The notes under the pieces: generated by a model
Databases searched by the model: none
What the model was told of the DNA's origin: nothing
What the model saw: only the letters and a program-made list of their open reading frames with translations
Shown: one piece after another, positions 1-12,256 of the stretch
Numbering within the stretch: position 1 is the first letter of the stretch
How the letters are laid out: every line of letters starts with the position of its first letter
Source: Phoronis ovalis
Taxonomy: Eukaryota; Phoronida; Phoronidae
Reading direction: 5' to 3'
NCBI GenBank assembly: GCA_028565635.1
Contig: JAOXYB010101381.1
Location: forward strand, 17,417 to 38,493
DNA: 21,077 nucleotides
Program-made: the position numbers and the translations under genes

Positions 1-827
1 AAATTCATAGTTGTTTATGAATATCATGGAAGGGCATGATTTAAGCCAAAATTTCAAACTAATACGTCATAAATTTAAATGCAATTGACGAAATATACGA
101 GTTGCAAGAAGCAAAAAAGCTTTTGTCGCCATCATTTGTAATTCCCTAAAAAATCTTAAATCTGACGAATAAAGTCAATATTTATAAAATAACAAAAACA
201 ATTTATCGTTTTATAAGTTGATTTGTGTATTAAGGATTGGAAAAAAAACGATTCTTAATAATAGTGCACACAATTAACTTATATTTATTATAGACGCCAC
301 GCTTAACAGGGCATGTGTAGAAATAAATGGATTTTCATGCTATTCCGAGAGTCTGTGTATTGCATTTGACTGAATAAAACGATTAAGATGAATTGAAGTC
401 TTTTGAGTATTTTGTTTACCGACGTCAAAAACTATGTATTCGGAACATTTTCCACTTTTGTCACGAAAGGGTTTTTAAATGCTTGTTACAAATATTATAA
501 TTCATTTTCATTTACGTTTATAAATGTGAATAGTAAGAAAACTCGTGCAAACGCTGTTCTAGATCCATAATAAGGAAAATATTCCGCGCAATTTTCATCC
601 AAATAGAGACCCTCATCCTGATAAACGCTCTGTCAATTAGTGCTAAACGTACCCCAGTTGGAAAGATTACCGCAAATTTATAGTCGGAAGTCCTATATAT
701 TTTATTTTTCAATTTTAATTATTATTTACAAGAAACCGACTTACGCGTATCATTATTAAAGTGGTACCCCCGGGGAAAACTGTTTAGATGCATCTATGTA
801 AGAAAAAGTAGCTAGTCACATTCAGAC
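1..827. other. No gene recognised
   Basis: AT-rich sequence up to the first transposon copy. The only notable open frame (518-712, minus, 64 codons) has no recognisable motif or splice context. Nothing else seen. Confidence 0.6.
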
Positions 828-1067
828 TAGTCTAAGTTTAGACCCTTGTTGTACTTTTTGATATCAATTTTGTTTTGTTATAATGTGTTATTTTTAATTT
901 TCTTAAAACCATGCAGTAGTTAAATACTACCAATTTGAATTTATATATAAGTTTAGCTTCCTATATACATTTATATGGTCTATTAATTTTAAAACTTTTG
1001 CGAGCTTATAGTTTTAAAACAATTTATTAAGTAAATTTATAAGATATATTGTCTGTGTTAGAGACTA
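828..1067. mobile_element. MITE-like element, copy 1 (240 bp)
   Basis: The element starts TAGTCTAAGTTTAGACCC and ends GTCTGTGTTAGAGACTA, giving terminal inverted repeats TAGTCT/AGACTA with further partial matches. Flanks CATTCAGAC (819-827) and CATTCTATC (1068-1076) agree at 6 of 9 positions, consistent with an aged 9-bp target-site duplication. The interior is AT-rich and non-coding. The ends match the copy at 20339-20506 almost base for base (first 26 bases and last 50 or so), while the middles differ in length. With the cleaner copy this suggests a non-autonomous Mutator-type element; superfamily is inferred from duplication length only. Confidence 0.75.
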
Positions 1068-2335
1068 CATTCTATCGCACATTCTTTCAAACTACTCTAC
1101 ACGATCCGATCTAGATTCTTAGATAGGAAGATAAGGCGTTTAAACCTACTAATAGCCCACGTAAGAATTAATGGAGCCGGGATAATGCACGAAATGCTTC
1201 TGGTATGATTTTTAACCTATATGTAGAAATTGTATTATGCAAAAAATGTTTCGACCAGATTTTTAACCATGCAAAGGGCGGGGTGATACAAAAACATTTT
1301 GGTCATGAAAAATGCTTTGGCAACTTTTCATATAACTCAAGAGTTTATAGTATTATATTGATCCGGGTATTAATGCAAACACTTTGAGTCGTTTGACCCA
1401 TCTGATCCATCCCTACATCCGCCACTGCATTGCTTAAATGCTTGCTTGGACATGTTCTTCGTTAAACTATAATGTTCTTTGGTTAATTGCACTATGATGC
1501 GATAATTATCCAGCTGGCGTGATCACAATGCCTGCATCATATAAAGAAGTACCAACATATACACGCATGTGTGCAGGGGGAGTAACTGTTTCGGTGTGTT
1601 TGATGTTGAAGTGAAAATCTCAATATAATTGGTTTATTTCTTGAATATCATAAGTATATAAACAGAACTATGTTTTCAATTAATATATAAATTATCTAAA
1701 AATACATTAATTTACTGAGCTGTCAAGCTATGCAGAATATGAACCTTGGCACAAGTATCACTAGATGCGTCATACTTATGTTTCTTATACAACTTTCTAT
1801 GTGAAAATTAAGAAAAGCATATGGACACAAAAAAATGGAATACAGATGCACCTAAGCCCTTAATTCCAAGTTAAGCAAATTATTACAGTCCGAGCTGGCG
1901 TCATGACATTGTACTTTGCCAAATGATTTGGCTTGGTTCTGTAGTATCACTTTCATACTTATTAGTAATAAAAGCGGTTTTTAGCTATAACAGTGCAAGG
2001 GAGTCTAAAATTACTCATGGTTGTTCACCTCTTGTACTTTAATAGAACCAACTGGAACGGCACTAGATTCTAGTCAAAAGACAAAGTGGAATGTGAACGT
2101 GGCAAGCAACAATCGAAGTAAACTTTAACGCTGAATAATTCGTACGCCCGAGTTAAGACGACTTAACACTACAATACAAAACTACAACGATTTTATTTTA
2201 TGACAATGTTTTATTTGTACTGTAAGGAAAATATTTTCTCTTGTCGTTATGGAAGTTTACTTAAAGTTTTATTACAACTCGTCTACAGTAAATAATGCCG
2301 GACAATGCAATCTTTTATCATTGTAAGTAAAGTAT

Positions 2336-2378
2336 AACCATGTTTGCATATGGTCATCTAGGGACCTTAAACATGGTT
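2336..2378. repeat. Two-stem inverted repeat (hairpin)
   Basis: AACCATGTTT (2336-2345) and AAACATGGTT (2369-2378) are perfect 10-bp inverted arms. Inside the loop, GGTC (2352-2355) and GACC (2363-2366) form a second stem. The total is 43 nt. It is not linked to any gene here and is too short for a typical miRNA precursor. Confidence 0.6.
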
Positions 2379-4410
2379 CTAACTCCTTTGAAACATTAAG
2401 TTAATATAGGAAATCCATTTTTGACCTATTATATTCTGTGTAGTGTTACAGATATGTTTTACCTTTATTGTAGGCCAAAATAACAGGTACTAGAATAACC
2501 GTGGTAATGAGAATACAATATATGCTATACATGCTGCTTCTAGTTCATTAGCTTATGTGGTTAACAATTCGTTTTGATACAAAACAGTACAGTACCATTT
2601 TAATTCTTAAGGTCTAAGTAAACGCTTTTTCAGTAGATACACAATTGTACATGGTTTTATACTTAACAACATGTAACAGACGTAGTAGCTCTCAGTTTAA
2701 TCATATTAGAGACAACATTTTTACCACTGAACACAACCAACAAAGAGTATATAAATGCAACTGTATACGCACGCACAACATACAAATATGTTTCTGAATA
2801 TGCAAATTTATAACATGTGTGTAAATAAATTAGATGAAATTGGAAAATATCAATTTTTTTTAATAAAAGAAAATTGACGCCTACTTCGATTAATATATTA
2901 AATCACACTGCAGGTATTAATTACTATCAAAAATTAAAAGGGGTTTTGATGTCAAAGGTAGAACAAATCTCACAGAATGTGCAGTGTTGACTGACACATG
3001 TTATATATGGACATTCGTTACTGAATGCGACTACATGAAACTTCAAGGAAACGATTTTTGCGCTTATTTTTGCTTAATAAACATGCGGGGCAAGTGCAAT
3101 AAGCACTGGCAATAATAACCCATGATACTTAAAGAAGTCACATTTCGTTGTAATTGGTAGCAAATCCCAATCAACCTCCTCACTGAAATACCTTGGGGTA
3201 CCTGCATGTCACTTTGTATTTGCTGTGCCAAATGATTCTACATACACTATTACTTGTATAAAAAATAGCCATTAACAAGAGATTTCCCTGTATGTTCTGA
3301 TGCAGTTCGTTGTGTTAAAAAACGGCTACATAGCCTTGCAATGTTTGACACTGTAAGAGATTGAATTGAAAGTTGTACATTTACATGTACGTACTAGTTA
3401 ACTTTATAAAATTTGAACAAGGAAATTATAATGCTCCGGGTCGGACCCAGGAATCGTATTTGTCTAGAAACAGTTTAAAATAGATACACAATTATGGACA
3501 GAAGATAAAATTACTCTAACAACAGCGTGAGTTGGTCGGATTTTTATTGGAATTGAACTAAACACAGAATATTCATGAAAATGATATTATCACAATAAAG
3601 TATTACTTGATTTGCCACTTCGTTATCTAAATGTTAAATGTTTTTTTTCAAATAATTATTATTTGACCTTTTGATAATTGAAGTTGGCATCTACTTTGAT
3701 AGAAATGTAACTTTTGCCAGTGACTTGTGTGCGTTATTGATATTACGACCACACACTAACTGCCCACCACCGACATAGTAATATGCACTGTAGGCAGACC
3801 ATTGGTATCTCGGAATGGTATGCTATCCGGTCACATATGTCACAATCTATAGACTTTTTTTTTTGTTACGTCATCTCCTGTCTATCTTTATGAAATAGGA
3901 GATGCAAGCTGACATAATATTAGAAAAAAAAATTGTTGAAAGAACATTTTTTTTCCAAATTTATCTGCAACTCCAGATAAGGTCACTTTATCATAAATCT
4001 TTAGGATACTAAGAACGTCCCTGGGACAAATCCACTGTCCAAAATACCAAGGCGATAAAGTTAATCGTGCTGTAGATCGATAAGTTGTAATTTTGTTTAA
4101 TAATAGGCATTACGAAATCCCCTGTAACTAGCTATCACATGTACTACCAACTATTTTTATCTGTTGAATGCTCCCGGGACATTACCAGATTTTGTGAATA
4201 ACGAAATATGATAAACGATAAGCAATACGAATTTCTATTTTATTTAAGGTGCGTGACAGTGAATGTATGTTTGATATTGTATATTACTTATGACTTTTAT
4301 TGCTTTTTTATGAACACTTGTAAAATGACACTGAGAATAATTCCATGATAAAATAAGCGACATTGGTATGAATACACTGCACACAGTCACATCATCACGG
4401 TTATAATAAA

Positions 4411-4436
4411 ATACTATATACACATACTATATACAT
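4411..4436. repeat. 13-bp tandem duplication
   Basis: ATACTATATACAC is followed directly by ATACTATATACAT, two 13-bp units with one mismatch. It is a minor local duplication in intergenic DNA. Confidence 0.6.
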
Positions 4437-5130
4437 TCTTACCTTCTAACGTCGCTGTGGATTTCCTGGAGTTCTAAATTAACTTAGGTCAAATAAGCTA
4501 GATAGGAGAAGCATCCTATACCATAATCCTTTCAAAATTAGTCAGTTTTCAAATAGGTGGCTACTGGTATCAATCAGCGTCAACAAGCTTTAGAGACCAC
4601 TTTAAAGATCAAATTTAACCTGTCGTCCTGATATAAGCGCGACTTTACACTCTCATGTTTGTCCGCATGTACCCTGTTCTTGTAGTGATGTAAATGACCT
4701 TAATTTACCTCATTAGGTATATCCTCAAGTCTCTTTCGTGAGTAAATTATACCAGGAAACTCAGAAAATGCCGCCAGGCTACGTCAACATATCTGTATAT
4801 CGTGTTATGAGTTAATGTATAAAGTTGAATAAGAATTGTTAACAAGTCAACACCTCCTTTATATTATTATTTGCGAATAATAAGCTTCTAAATTGCAATT
4901 AAACCTCGTTTTCAGAATGGTATTCTATTGATGTGTCTTATAAGGGATATTATAGTCCGGGGAATTAACAGTATTACTTTTCTATATTTAACGTTTTGAA
5001 TATATTTCTTTCATATCGTGTTCTTTGAATGTTACTATAGTAGCACGTTTACAATATAGTCATTTTCACTATTAAATAATACAACACCTTTAGATATATC
5101 CATTTTAACGAAATTGCAAATTTGTTATGA

Positions 5131-5198
5131 CTAATATAATAGCAAACTATTAATTTTATTACGTTATTAATATAATGTCAACTATAAAATTTATTACG
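5131..5198. repeat. Imperfect tandem duplication (about 34 bp x 2)
   Basis: Two adjoining units, 5131-5163 and 5164-5198, share TAATATAAT, AACTAT and TTTATTACG in the same order, with small substitutions and indels between. The surrounding sequence is AT-rich and non-coding. Confidence 0.5.
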
Positions 5199-6934
5199 AT
5201 CAATCAAACTCCATGTAGGTCCTTCTATTTGATAGTTTTACATTGTAGTAATTCTAAAATATACGTGTGTGCATTCATGTAAATCTAATAAATAATAAAT
5301 GATACATTTTATGTAATAACGGATGTATTGCAATTTGCGACTTTAACATACTGCACGGATCGGAAAGGGCTGCAATTTCACATGCAGCAAGAAAACATGT
5401 TTTAAAACAAAAACAACGTATTTACATATTTACTGACTTTTATCATACTGTTTACACTCACGTGTTTGAATTGAGAACATTGATATTTCATACCAATTTC
5501 CTATCTATTAAATATAAACAAGAACGCTTTCAACTGCTAACTATAAACCGTTCCAAATTAGTCAATAATGTCTTTTTATATCTTTCTATTTTTCTTTTTA
5601 TTAACCAGTAATTTGGCATCATTATAGCCATGTGTGCTTCAAGTTTTATTTTTTGCATCTGAACGATCTTACTGTACGTGTGCAAGGTTTATTGCAGTTG
5701 GAAACAAACCCTTTTGTGTAAATATCTTTCTATAATCTCACGACATCAAACTAAACTGAACGGAGTATAGTAAAGCAATACAAAAATTCTGAGCTAAATA
5801 TTACTTTGGCCCCTTTTTCTGTTCGATACGCTTTACTTTTATCTGGGACTAAATTAGTTATATTAGACCAAGCTTTTATTAATGAAAAATAAGAAAAACA
5901 ATTAAATGGATTAATTAAATAGTATGCATTAGCCAACCACAACTACTCATATTGTTTAATTTCCTGTACGTTCTGATCGGGCTTCAAAAAATCGTGATGT
6001 TATGGTTAATATAAAAATGGATTCATACCTCCCCACTCTAACAACCCCGGCGAAATATAAAACGAACACCGAGGGAATTAACGTTTTCTGCGAAATTTTC
6101 TGACGCAGAGTGTTGCTATTTGGCAATGCAAGATTCCTATATGAACGAAAGATGTGACACTGTTAACACAGGAGGCCAACACGAGGCATATGGTAGTTTG
6201 ATAGTTAGCAAAAAAGATGTAAGCAGTTCTGTGTAAACCGTATAACTACAAGTTTATATTTGGAGTATACTACTATTGAAAATGTTAAGTCCATTGGAAA
6301 AAACAACATACTGAAAACATGCGCTGTGAATAGATGGCGAGCGTCTAAGTTTACCCTGGCCCCGGGCTTGGTCCCTAGCCTGATGAATGCATGTGTATAT
6401 GCGATATTTATGTTAGCAAAAGCTGGAAACTATTTTAGTCTGAACGATATGGTTTTGTACTTTTTCGTATCAAATCGATGATATATCTTGTAAACATATG
6501 TATTCCTATTAGCGTTTCTCTTGTTTAGTATTTTAAGCTTTAACAAGATCTCAGAACTAATAGTATATAGAAATGACTTTAGTGAGACATAATAGATATG
6601 TTTTAGGTGAAGTCAACTAGATAAATGCACTTCCTATTAAACGTTTTCATTCTTAATTCATCAATACATCAATCATTTGTGCTTTGAAATTCTTTCACAT
6701 ATAACCCAGTGGGGGTTGCTTGATTAGAACATAGCTACAATAGAAAAATAATATTCAACTTACAATTCATCCACGGAAAGATATCCCAAATTTGTGATAC
6801 ACTGTGATATGCAGCTACTCGTGTCCCCCAAGTAATTCCGTAATCAAACTGTGACCCTGTTTTAGACCAAATTAATTTCGGTTGCCTGTCTTCAGTTTGA
6901 ACTATTGGTAAAAAATCTAATTATGTATAAACTG

Positions 6935-6970
6935 CATTGTTATTGTGTTATTGTTATTGCTTGTATTGCT
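6935..6970. repeat. Low-complexity (TTATTG)n tract
   Basis: The tract consists of cattgttattgtgttattgt and similar units with a few interruptions. A related CAATAACAATAA tract in the opposite sense lies at about 7109-7122. Both are simple sequence. Confidence 0.5.
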
Positions 6971-9900
6971 TAGCCACCTGTAAATTAGATTTGAGCTTCC
7001 TTTTTTCTGTTTCTACCAATCGGTACATTTGCACGTTTAAGGATTGAGACTGGCTGTTGTATACTTGTATTTAACATACCAATAAAAAGTGATTCACACA
7101 AAAGTAAACAATAACAATAATAAAAAAGCACAAAAACGAACCTTTACAATTGTTGAACAGGTGCAGGTGTGTAGGTTGAAACATAAACTATTACTGTCCA
7201 TTGTTAAAGTTATTCACATTTCTTGGTAAGTATTAATTTCCAATGGGATGGGATGATAAACAAAACTCGCGTCTGCTCAGAAAGCGTACTGAAGTTAAAA
7301 AAAAGCGTTTCGGTTGTACCTTACAAATTGTAAATCAGAAATAGTTTTCTAGGAAGCTGTTTGGTAAACGGTTCAACTAGGATGGGGTGCTAAAAATTAA
7401 CAACTTATTCTCAGTACAAAAGCGAATTCTATAAAAACGTAATGAAACAGGAAGGCGCATTAGCTAAAAATAGTAAATCGAAATTTGGCATTTTGCGCTT
7501 GGAAAGAGAATCGTAACAGAAAAGCACTCGGTAGCATATTTCCTTATCGCGAGATGTCGCTATTGTGCAAGTAGTCATAAATTTCATTTGATATTTCCCG
7601 CGGTATTTCTAAAGGTGTCCAATTAATCAAAAAGCAATTTAAAGATAAACAGGAAGTACAGTGTTGGAGTAACATAAGGCTATGCGACATAATCATAGGC
7701 CTTTTATTTTCGTAACAGAAGATGCATTTTCTGCTACAAATGATTTTTACAAAACAAGATACGATAAAATTCAGGAATGTAAATTATATTTAAAGCATGT
7801 ACACAAGCAGACTTAACCTTATCGACTGTCTAAAGCATAAAAGTGTAGGTGCTGTAGAGTCTATAGAAGTTGGCGATGTGAGGAAAGATACGGAAACCCC
7901 GTTTCTAACAAAATATTATGCAACTGATAGATTAGAACGATCATCCATCCAGTAGCACCTTGAAAGTCCTACGTACGTTACTTTTATTAAAATGAAAAAA
8001 AATGTAAGAAATATTTTTTATCAGAAGTAATTAAATTTATAACATGATGTCAAATATCATATTTCTCACGCGTTTTTTGGGAAACGTCTTGCTTATGAGT
8101 GCCGCGCTGTTTCCTTTAGAAGCACATAATTACAGTTTATAGAGAAATCTGTTTCTTGATAAAAATACACTTCTTTTAATTCCTAATCAAGATTTTAGTT
8201 GCAGTTCTAGACTTCAGAGTTTTAGCTTTCTTTTAGTATTTTTAAATGCTTTAATCTACCAATGATGAATTACAGATAATTTTATTGAAAGAACTTTCTA
8301 TCAGTGATAAAACTACATACCGGCAATTGCAAATCCTGAACCAGACTTCCAAAAATTCTAGCTTATTTTCCAGTATCATGTGATTATCATTCGATTGCTT
8401 GACGATTTATTAATAACAATTGCTTTCCAAATATTTGAGCTGTCGTTCATATAGCAATTTTCAAGGAAATATATCTTAAGCCTGCAGTTGAAACGACTAT
8501 TATTTTTTATGGTATGATTGATTCAAGACCACCTGGTGGGAATTTCGAAGATCACAATTTGTCATCTGTGCTACAAGTGTATTTCTGTTATTCGTAAGCA
8601 TCTACCGGACAATAAGTTAAGAATAGGTATAGTAAAATTCTTGATAATCAAAGTTATGAACTGGCGAAGAAAGCATTTAACGTTTAGCAGACAAACCACG
8701 TATCAGTATAAATCAATATTTCAAATTAAATCTAACAAAATAATGAAAAAGATTGATTTTCATTTAAGAATGCTATTAATGAAATAAGTAACGTTTACAA
8801 ATACAAAAATGAAGTGATTCAAGTGCTGTGACATATGGAAACTTTAGTTTTCAAGAGCTGTAACAGCTAAAGATAGTTTTTATACATTATAACTATGCAC
8901 TTGTAAACTAATTTAGTTATTGTTAGAATTAATATTCTTTATTTCACAGGCTTTGTAGCAATGGTATCATACGTGTGTTTTCACCGATAATACTTAAAAA
9001 GCAATAATTAAACCAACATAATTTATTCCAAAGGAAACAGCCTTAAACTATAAAGTTAACATACATTTTACACGATCCTCTTCCTTTGTTTTAGCTATGA
9101 GCGATGACGCTCTCGATACTCCTAATACTTTTTTATGAGTCGAACATTGGTAATTTGAAGTAGAGGACATAGTTAAGTTGTATCCGTAGTAGAAATCCTT
9201 AAGCCACTACATAAAGCTGGTACACGCAGTTGTCTAAACACTTCTGTATTATTCAACGTGAGCATAGCATCCTGCTCGCACTGACGAAGAAACTGGTTTT
9301 GTTATATCATGCAGTTATAAGATGCATGCATACATGGCGTAAATGTAATATTGAATTGCTTTGGAAAAACTTTACATAATAAAATGTGTACGGTGTAGTC
9401 ATATTTAAATAATGAATTGTATACTGTAATCATTCCCTCAGGCCAGATGAGTGAACGAAATACTCTGACCAAATTCTGCAAATACTATGTTGTGTAGTCA
9501 TTACTTTTACAGGGTTTTTCAAGCACTTAAATATTTTTACGTTTGTAAAGCGCATTTTTTTGTCGGTGTACATCGTCCTGTTAATTGATCCCTATCCCCA
9601 AACATTATTCCGCACGAGTTTAATTATTTTTTTAATTTAGCCGTGCTGCGTACAAGCACACGTGCGAGGAAACATTTTTAGGAAAAAACTATATCATCTT
9701 GATTTAAATTATTTTTTTTTTTGAAAATGTAGAAAACAAGGGCGAATAATTAATTTTCAGCCGTTAGTATATCCAGTGTCCTAACTATGCATCATGTGGG
9801 TTCATAATGTTACTAGGATTACTAAGAAAACAAATAAAAAACATACCTATAGAGAACTGGCATAGCTTAGCATACACTCCACATAGAGTAGCCACTATAT

Positions 9901-11365
9901 GATGATTCGAACATGTTCAGTTCGAGACGTGGGGCATTTGGATTGCGTGGAGCTTCTTCCTCAAGGTGTCTTTGAGACCACATACAGTTGATTTATTAAG
10001 TAGCATGTATCCACATGTCTAAACGAAAACAATATACTCAACAGAAATGTAAATTTCTTATATATAATCTGGAATGACCGACATTATCTTTAAAAAATAT
10101 ACTGTCATGTTTTTCAGCTGAAGATGATGACCTGTGTGCCCGGTCCTTGTTTTTGTAATGTAAAAACAGATTGATCAGTAATTATTGTGATAGGCATGAA
10201 AATTATAAAGTAAAAATAACTTAACTGTTCATCCATCGATCACCTATAACTTATATATCTGAAGTAATCAGTTATATTAGTATACATCAAAGAAGAACAT
10301 GACTTAAAATAATCACTCTGTACTACCAATTTAAAAACCGTAAAAATAGATATGTCGATAGGAATACGTGATACAGTACTTTAGATTCCTTAACTGGACA
10401 AAGGAGTGATGGCATTAAATTTCTGCATTGTCACAGTAACAGCCATTAACTCTTAACTCAGACTTTCTCCTAATGTTTTATGGGAACTAGATCGATCGTA
10501 TTATGCATCGAAGGTTTATTCTACTGCGTCGCCCTTGTTGCTCTAGTGGATGCCCGTGTCAGGGTCGAATTTTAAGCAGACATTTTTAGTTTGGCCTTGC
10601 TGATGTATCAGATGTATTGAACAACCACAGCAGTTCTCTCTCAGCCTTGCACAGAACAGTACTTGAATGTATTGAATTGATTGAAACTTGTAATTATGCG
10701 GAAGACGTATAGATAAGAACACGATTTTATGTGTGGTCAGGCATTGCTTCATCAATGGATTAAGTGCTAATAAAAAATCAAAAAAAAAATTAGTGGATTT
10801 GGAAAGCGAGTATAGTACACTTCCCATCTAAGAAGTGGTTAATATTTAGAAATAAATGTTCAGAAAGACACGAGCAGAATTTCAAAGAAACTAATCAAGT
10901 TCCTAATAATTATATAATTTTTTTAATATTAATTGGCGATATTTTGGCCATGCTTATATTCTGTATGTGCATTTCTCATTTGATCTTTGGGGATTAAAAG
11001 CTACGGAAGCGTTTAATCTATGTTACAATACCAATACGGTTGGAATTTCTTAAAAAGAAAACTGTTTAAATTTCAGTAATGCCTGGCTATAACATCCATT
11101 CCCGACTTAATCGATTAGCAAATTATATAGTTGATTTTAATTGTTGATTGACTGATTTAATGATAGTACTACTGATGTTTGACAAATCTATAAATTGAAA
11201 CACCACATTTGTATATCAATTAATTAGCAATCGATTCAAAAACAGTTCAATGAAATTTATATATTCGTACTAAAAAAATAATGTGTTAACAGATTGCTTT
11301 CACGTCGTGTTATGAGCTTATTTCAAAAAAAAATTAAAAAGAAGTTTTAGTCACCGAAAACTCCG

Positions 11366-11371
11366 TTTATT
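11366..11371 (-). terminator. Possible distal poly(A) signal AATAAA
   Basis: This is the first canonical AATAAA I find on the minus strand downstream of the stop codon. T-rich sequence follows within 30 nt. In such AT-rich DNA the hexamer is expected by chance, so support is weak. Confidence 0.2.
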
Positions 11372-11607
11372 TACAAGCACGTATTATTGCGGAAAAAACA
11401 AAACCGCTTAACGATGTTGTGACGTATTTGTTTACTTAATCAGTGGATGAATTTTTAAATTTAAAAATTGTTTAACAACTGCTTTGGTTGTCGTTCCATT
11501 GTAATGCGTGGAGTAAGAGTAATCTTAGAAACGTGACTCTACTTCTTCTATCCAAATACTTGGTCATAGACATCTAGCCAAATCTACATATCAACACATG
11601 TATAGTT

Positions 11608-11636
11608 ACTATTAGTATTAGTATACTATTAGTATA
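11608..11636. repeat. Short ACTATTAGTAT repeat
   Basis: ACTATTAGTAT occurs twice (11608-11618 and 11626-11636), separated by TAGTATA, itself part of the same pattern. It is a simple AT-rich repeat downstream of the ARID5B-like gene. Confidence 0.5.
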
Positions 11637-12229
11637 TAAACGTGTTCCGTCTTCATTCTGTGGACTTATATTCTATAATAATGTTATAAAAATACGAAAA
11701 CACGTATCATTCCGGGGCAAATTATATATTTGATCATAACACTAAAAAATACATAATCCCTGCCACAAGTGCCATGATGAGCAACGAACTAGAAAATAGT
11801 ACGAAATATATAAGATACATTTGAACTAAAATATGTAGATCTACTAACCAAAAAAACTAACATAGTGCAAATGCATGCTCTAACATATTCCATTTGTACC
11901 GTCATTGTTTCCAATACATAAGTAAATGTTATAAATAAGGCATCATGCAAACCCACTGTCTAGATTAAAACAAAACTATCTGACTTTAGCTGTTGTATAC
12001 ATAGGATTCCTAGAGGTAATCCATCAAAAATAATTTATGAATATGCAAAGTAGACAAATACTCCAGAAACAAACGCACTTAATTGTTAACTGGAGTATGT
12101 GCTATAGTGGTCATCAGTATCATGCACATGAAATTGCACAAATATAGAATCTCTTAATTGCTGATTATACATAGTATTCCAATATTATGCCACTAATATA
12201 TTATACACTAAACAAGCCACCATAAACAA

Positions 12230-12235
12230 TTTAAT
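12230..12235 (-). terminator. Possible poly(A) signal ATTAAA just after the stop
   Basis: ATTAAA occurs on the minus strand 21 nt after the TGA, and a GT-rich stretch (tggtggcttgtttagtgt) follows within about 10-30 nt. That is the usual order of signal and downstream element. The resulting 3' UTR would be very short. A canonical AATAAA lies about 890 nt downstream (11371-11366). The sequence does not decide between them. Confidence 0.2.
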
Positions 12236-12256
12236 ATATAAATCCCATATCAGCTA

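Larger units (their letters stand above)
1077..12229. other. About 11 kb without a recognisable gene
   Basis: AT-rich, with frequent stops in all frames. The longest open frames are 60-94 codons (for example 1205-1387, 5751-5942, 6260-6481, 8518-8787 and 10543-10827). None has a domain motif, codon bias or convincing splice partners. Apart from the small repeats and the hairpin listed separately, I see no RNA gene or intact mobile element. This is downstream of the ARID5B-like gene and probably intergenic, with perhaps a distal 3' UTR near its right end. Confidence 0.6.

Noticed and set aside
3872-3904. CATCTCCT...AGGAGATG hairpin
   Set aside because: Only 8 bp with a 17-base loop, no adjoining gene or repeat; likely chance.
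6379-6410. cctgatgaatgcatgtgtat as a hammerhead core
   Set aside because: A small GCAT/ATGC stem is present, but it is followed by GATA and not GAAA, and no stems I or III are evident.
6260-6481. 73-codon plus-strand open frame
   Set aside because: No recognisable domain; a mildly GC-richer segment around 6330-6400 explains the lack of stops.
6935-7122. Opposed TTATTG and CAATAA tracts as a transposon's inverted ends
   Set aside because: Both are simple sequence; no target duplication or shared sequence beyond the tracts.
8518-8787. 89-codon plus-strand open frame
   Set aside because: Rich in Lys and Ile as expected from AT-rich random sequence. No recognisable motif, partner exons or promoter.
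9905-9945. B-box-like agttcgagac suggesting a tRNA gene
   Set aside because: No A box at the proper distance and no acceptor stem.
10118-10155. ctgaagatgatgacctg resembling another hammerhead or retroelement end
   Set aside because: No GAAA segment follows the stem, and no related flanking sequence is found.
10545-10600. Possible tRNA-derived SINE (ctctagtgg and gggtcgaattt resembling A and B boxes)
   Set aside because: The two boxes are only about 12 bases apart, far less than in tRNA promoters, and no tRNA fold is apparent.
10543-10827. 94-codon minus-strand open frame
   Set aside because: No family motif or splice context. Length is within chance for about 21 kb read in six frames.
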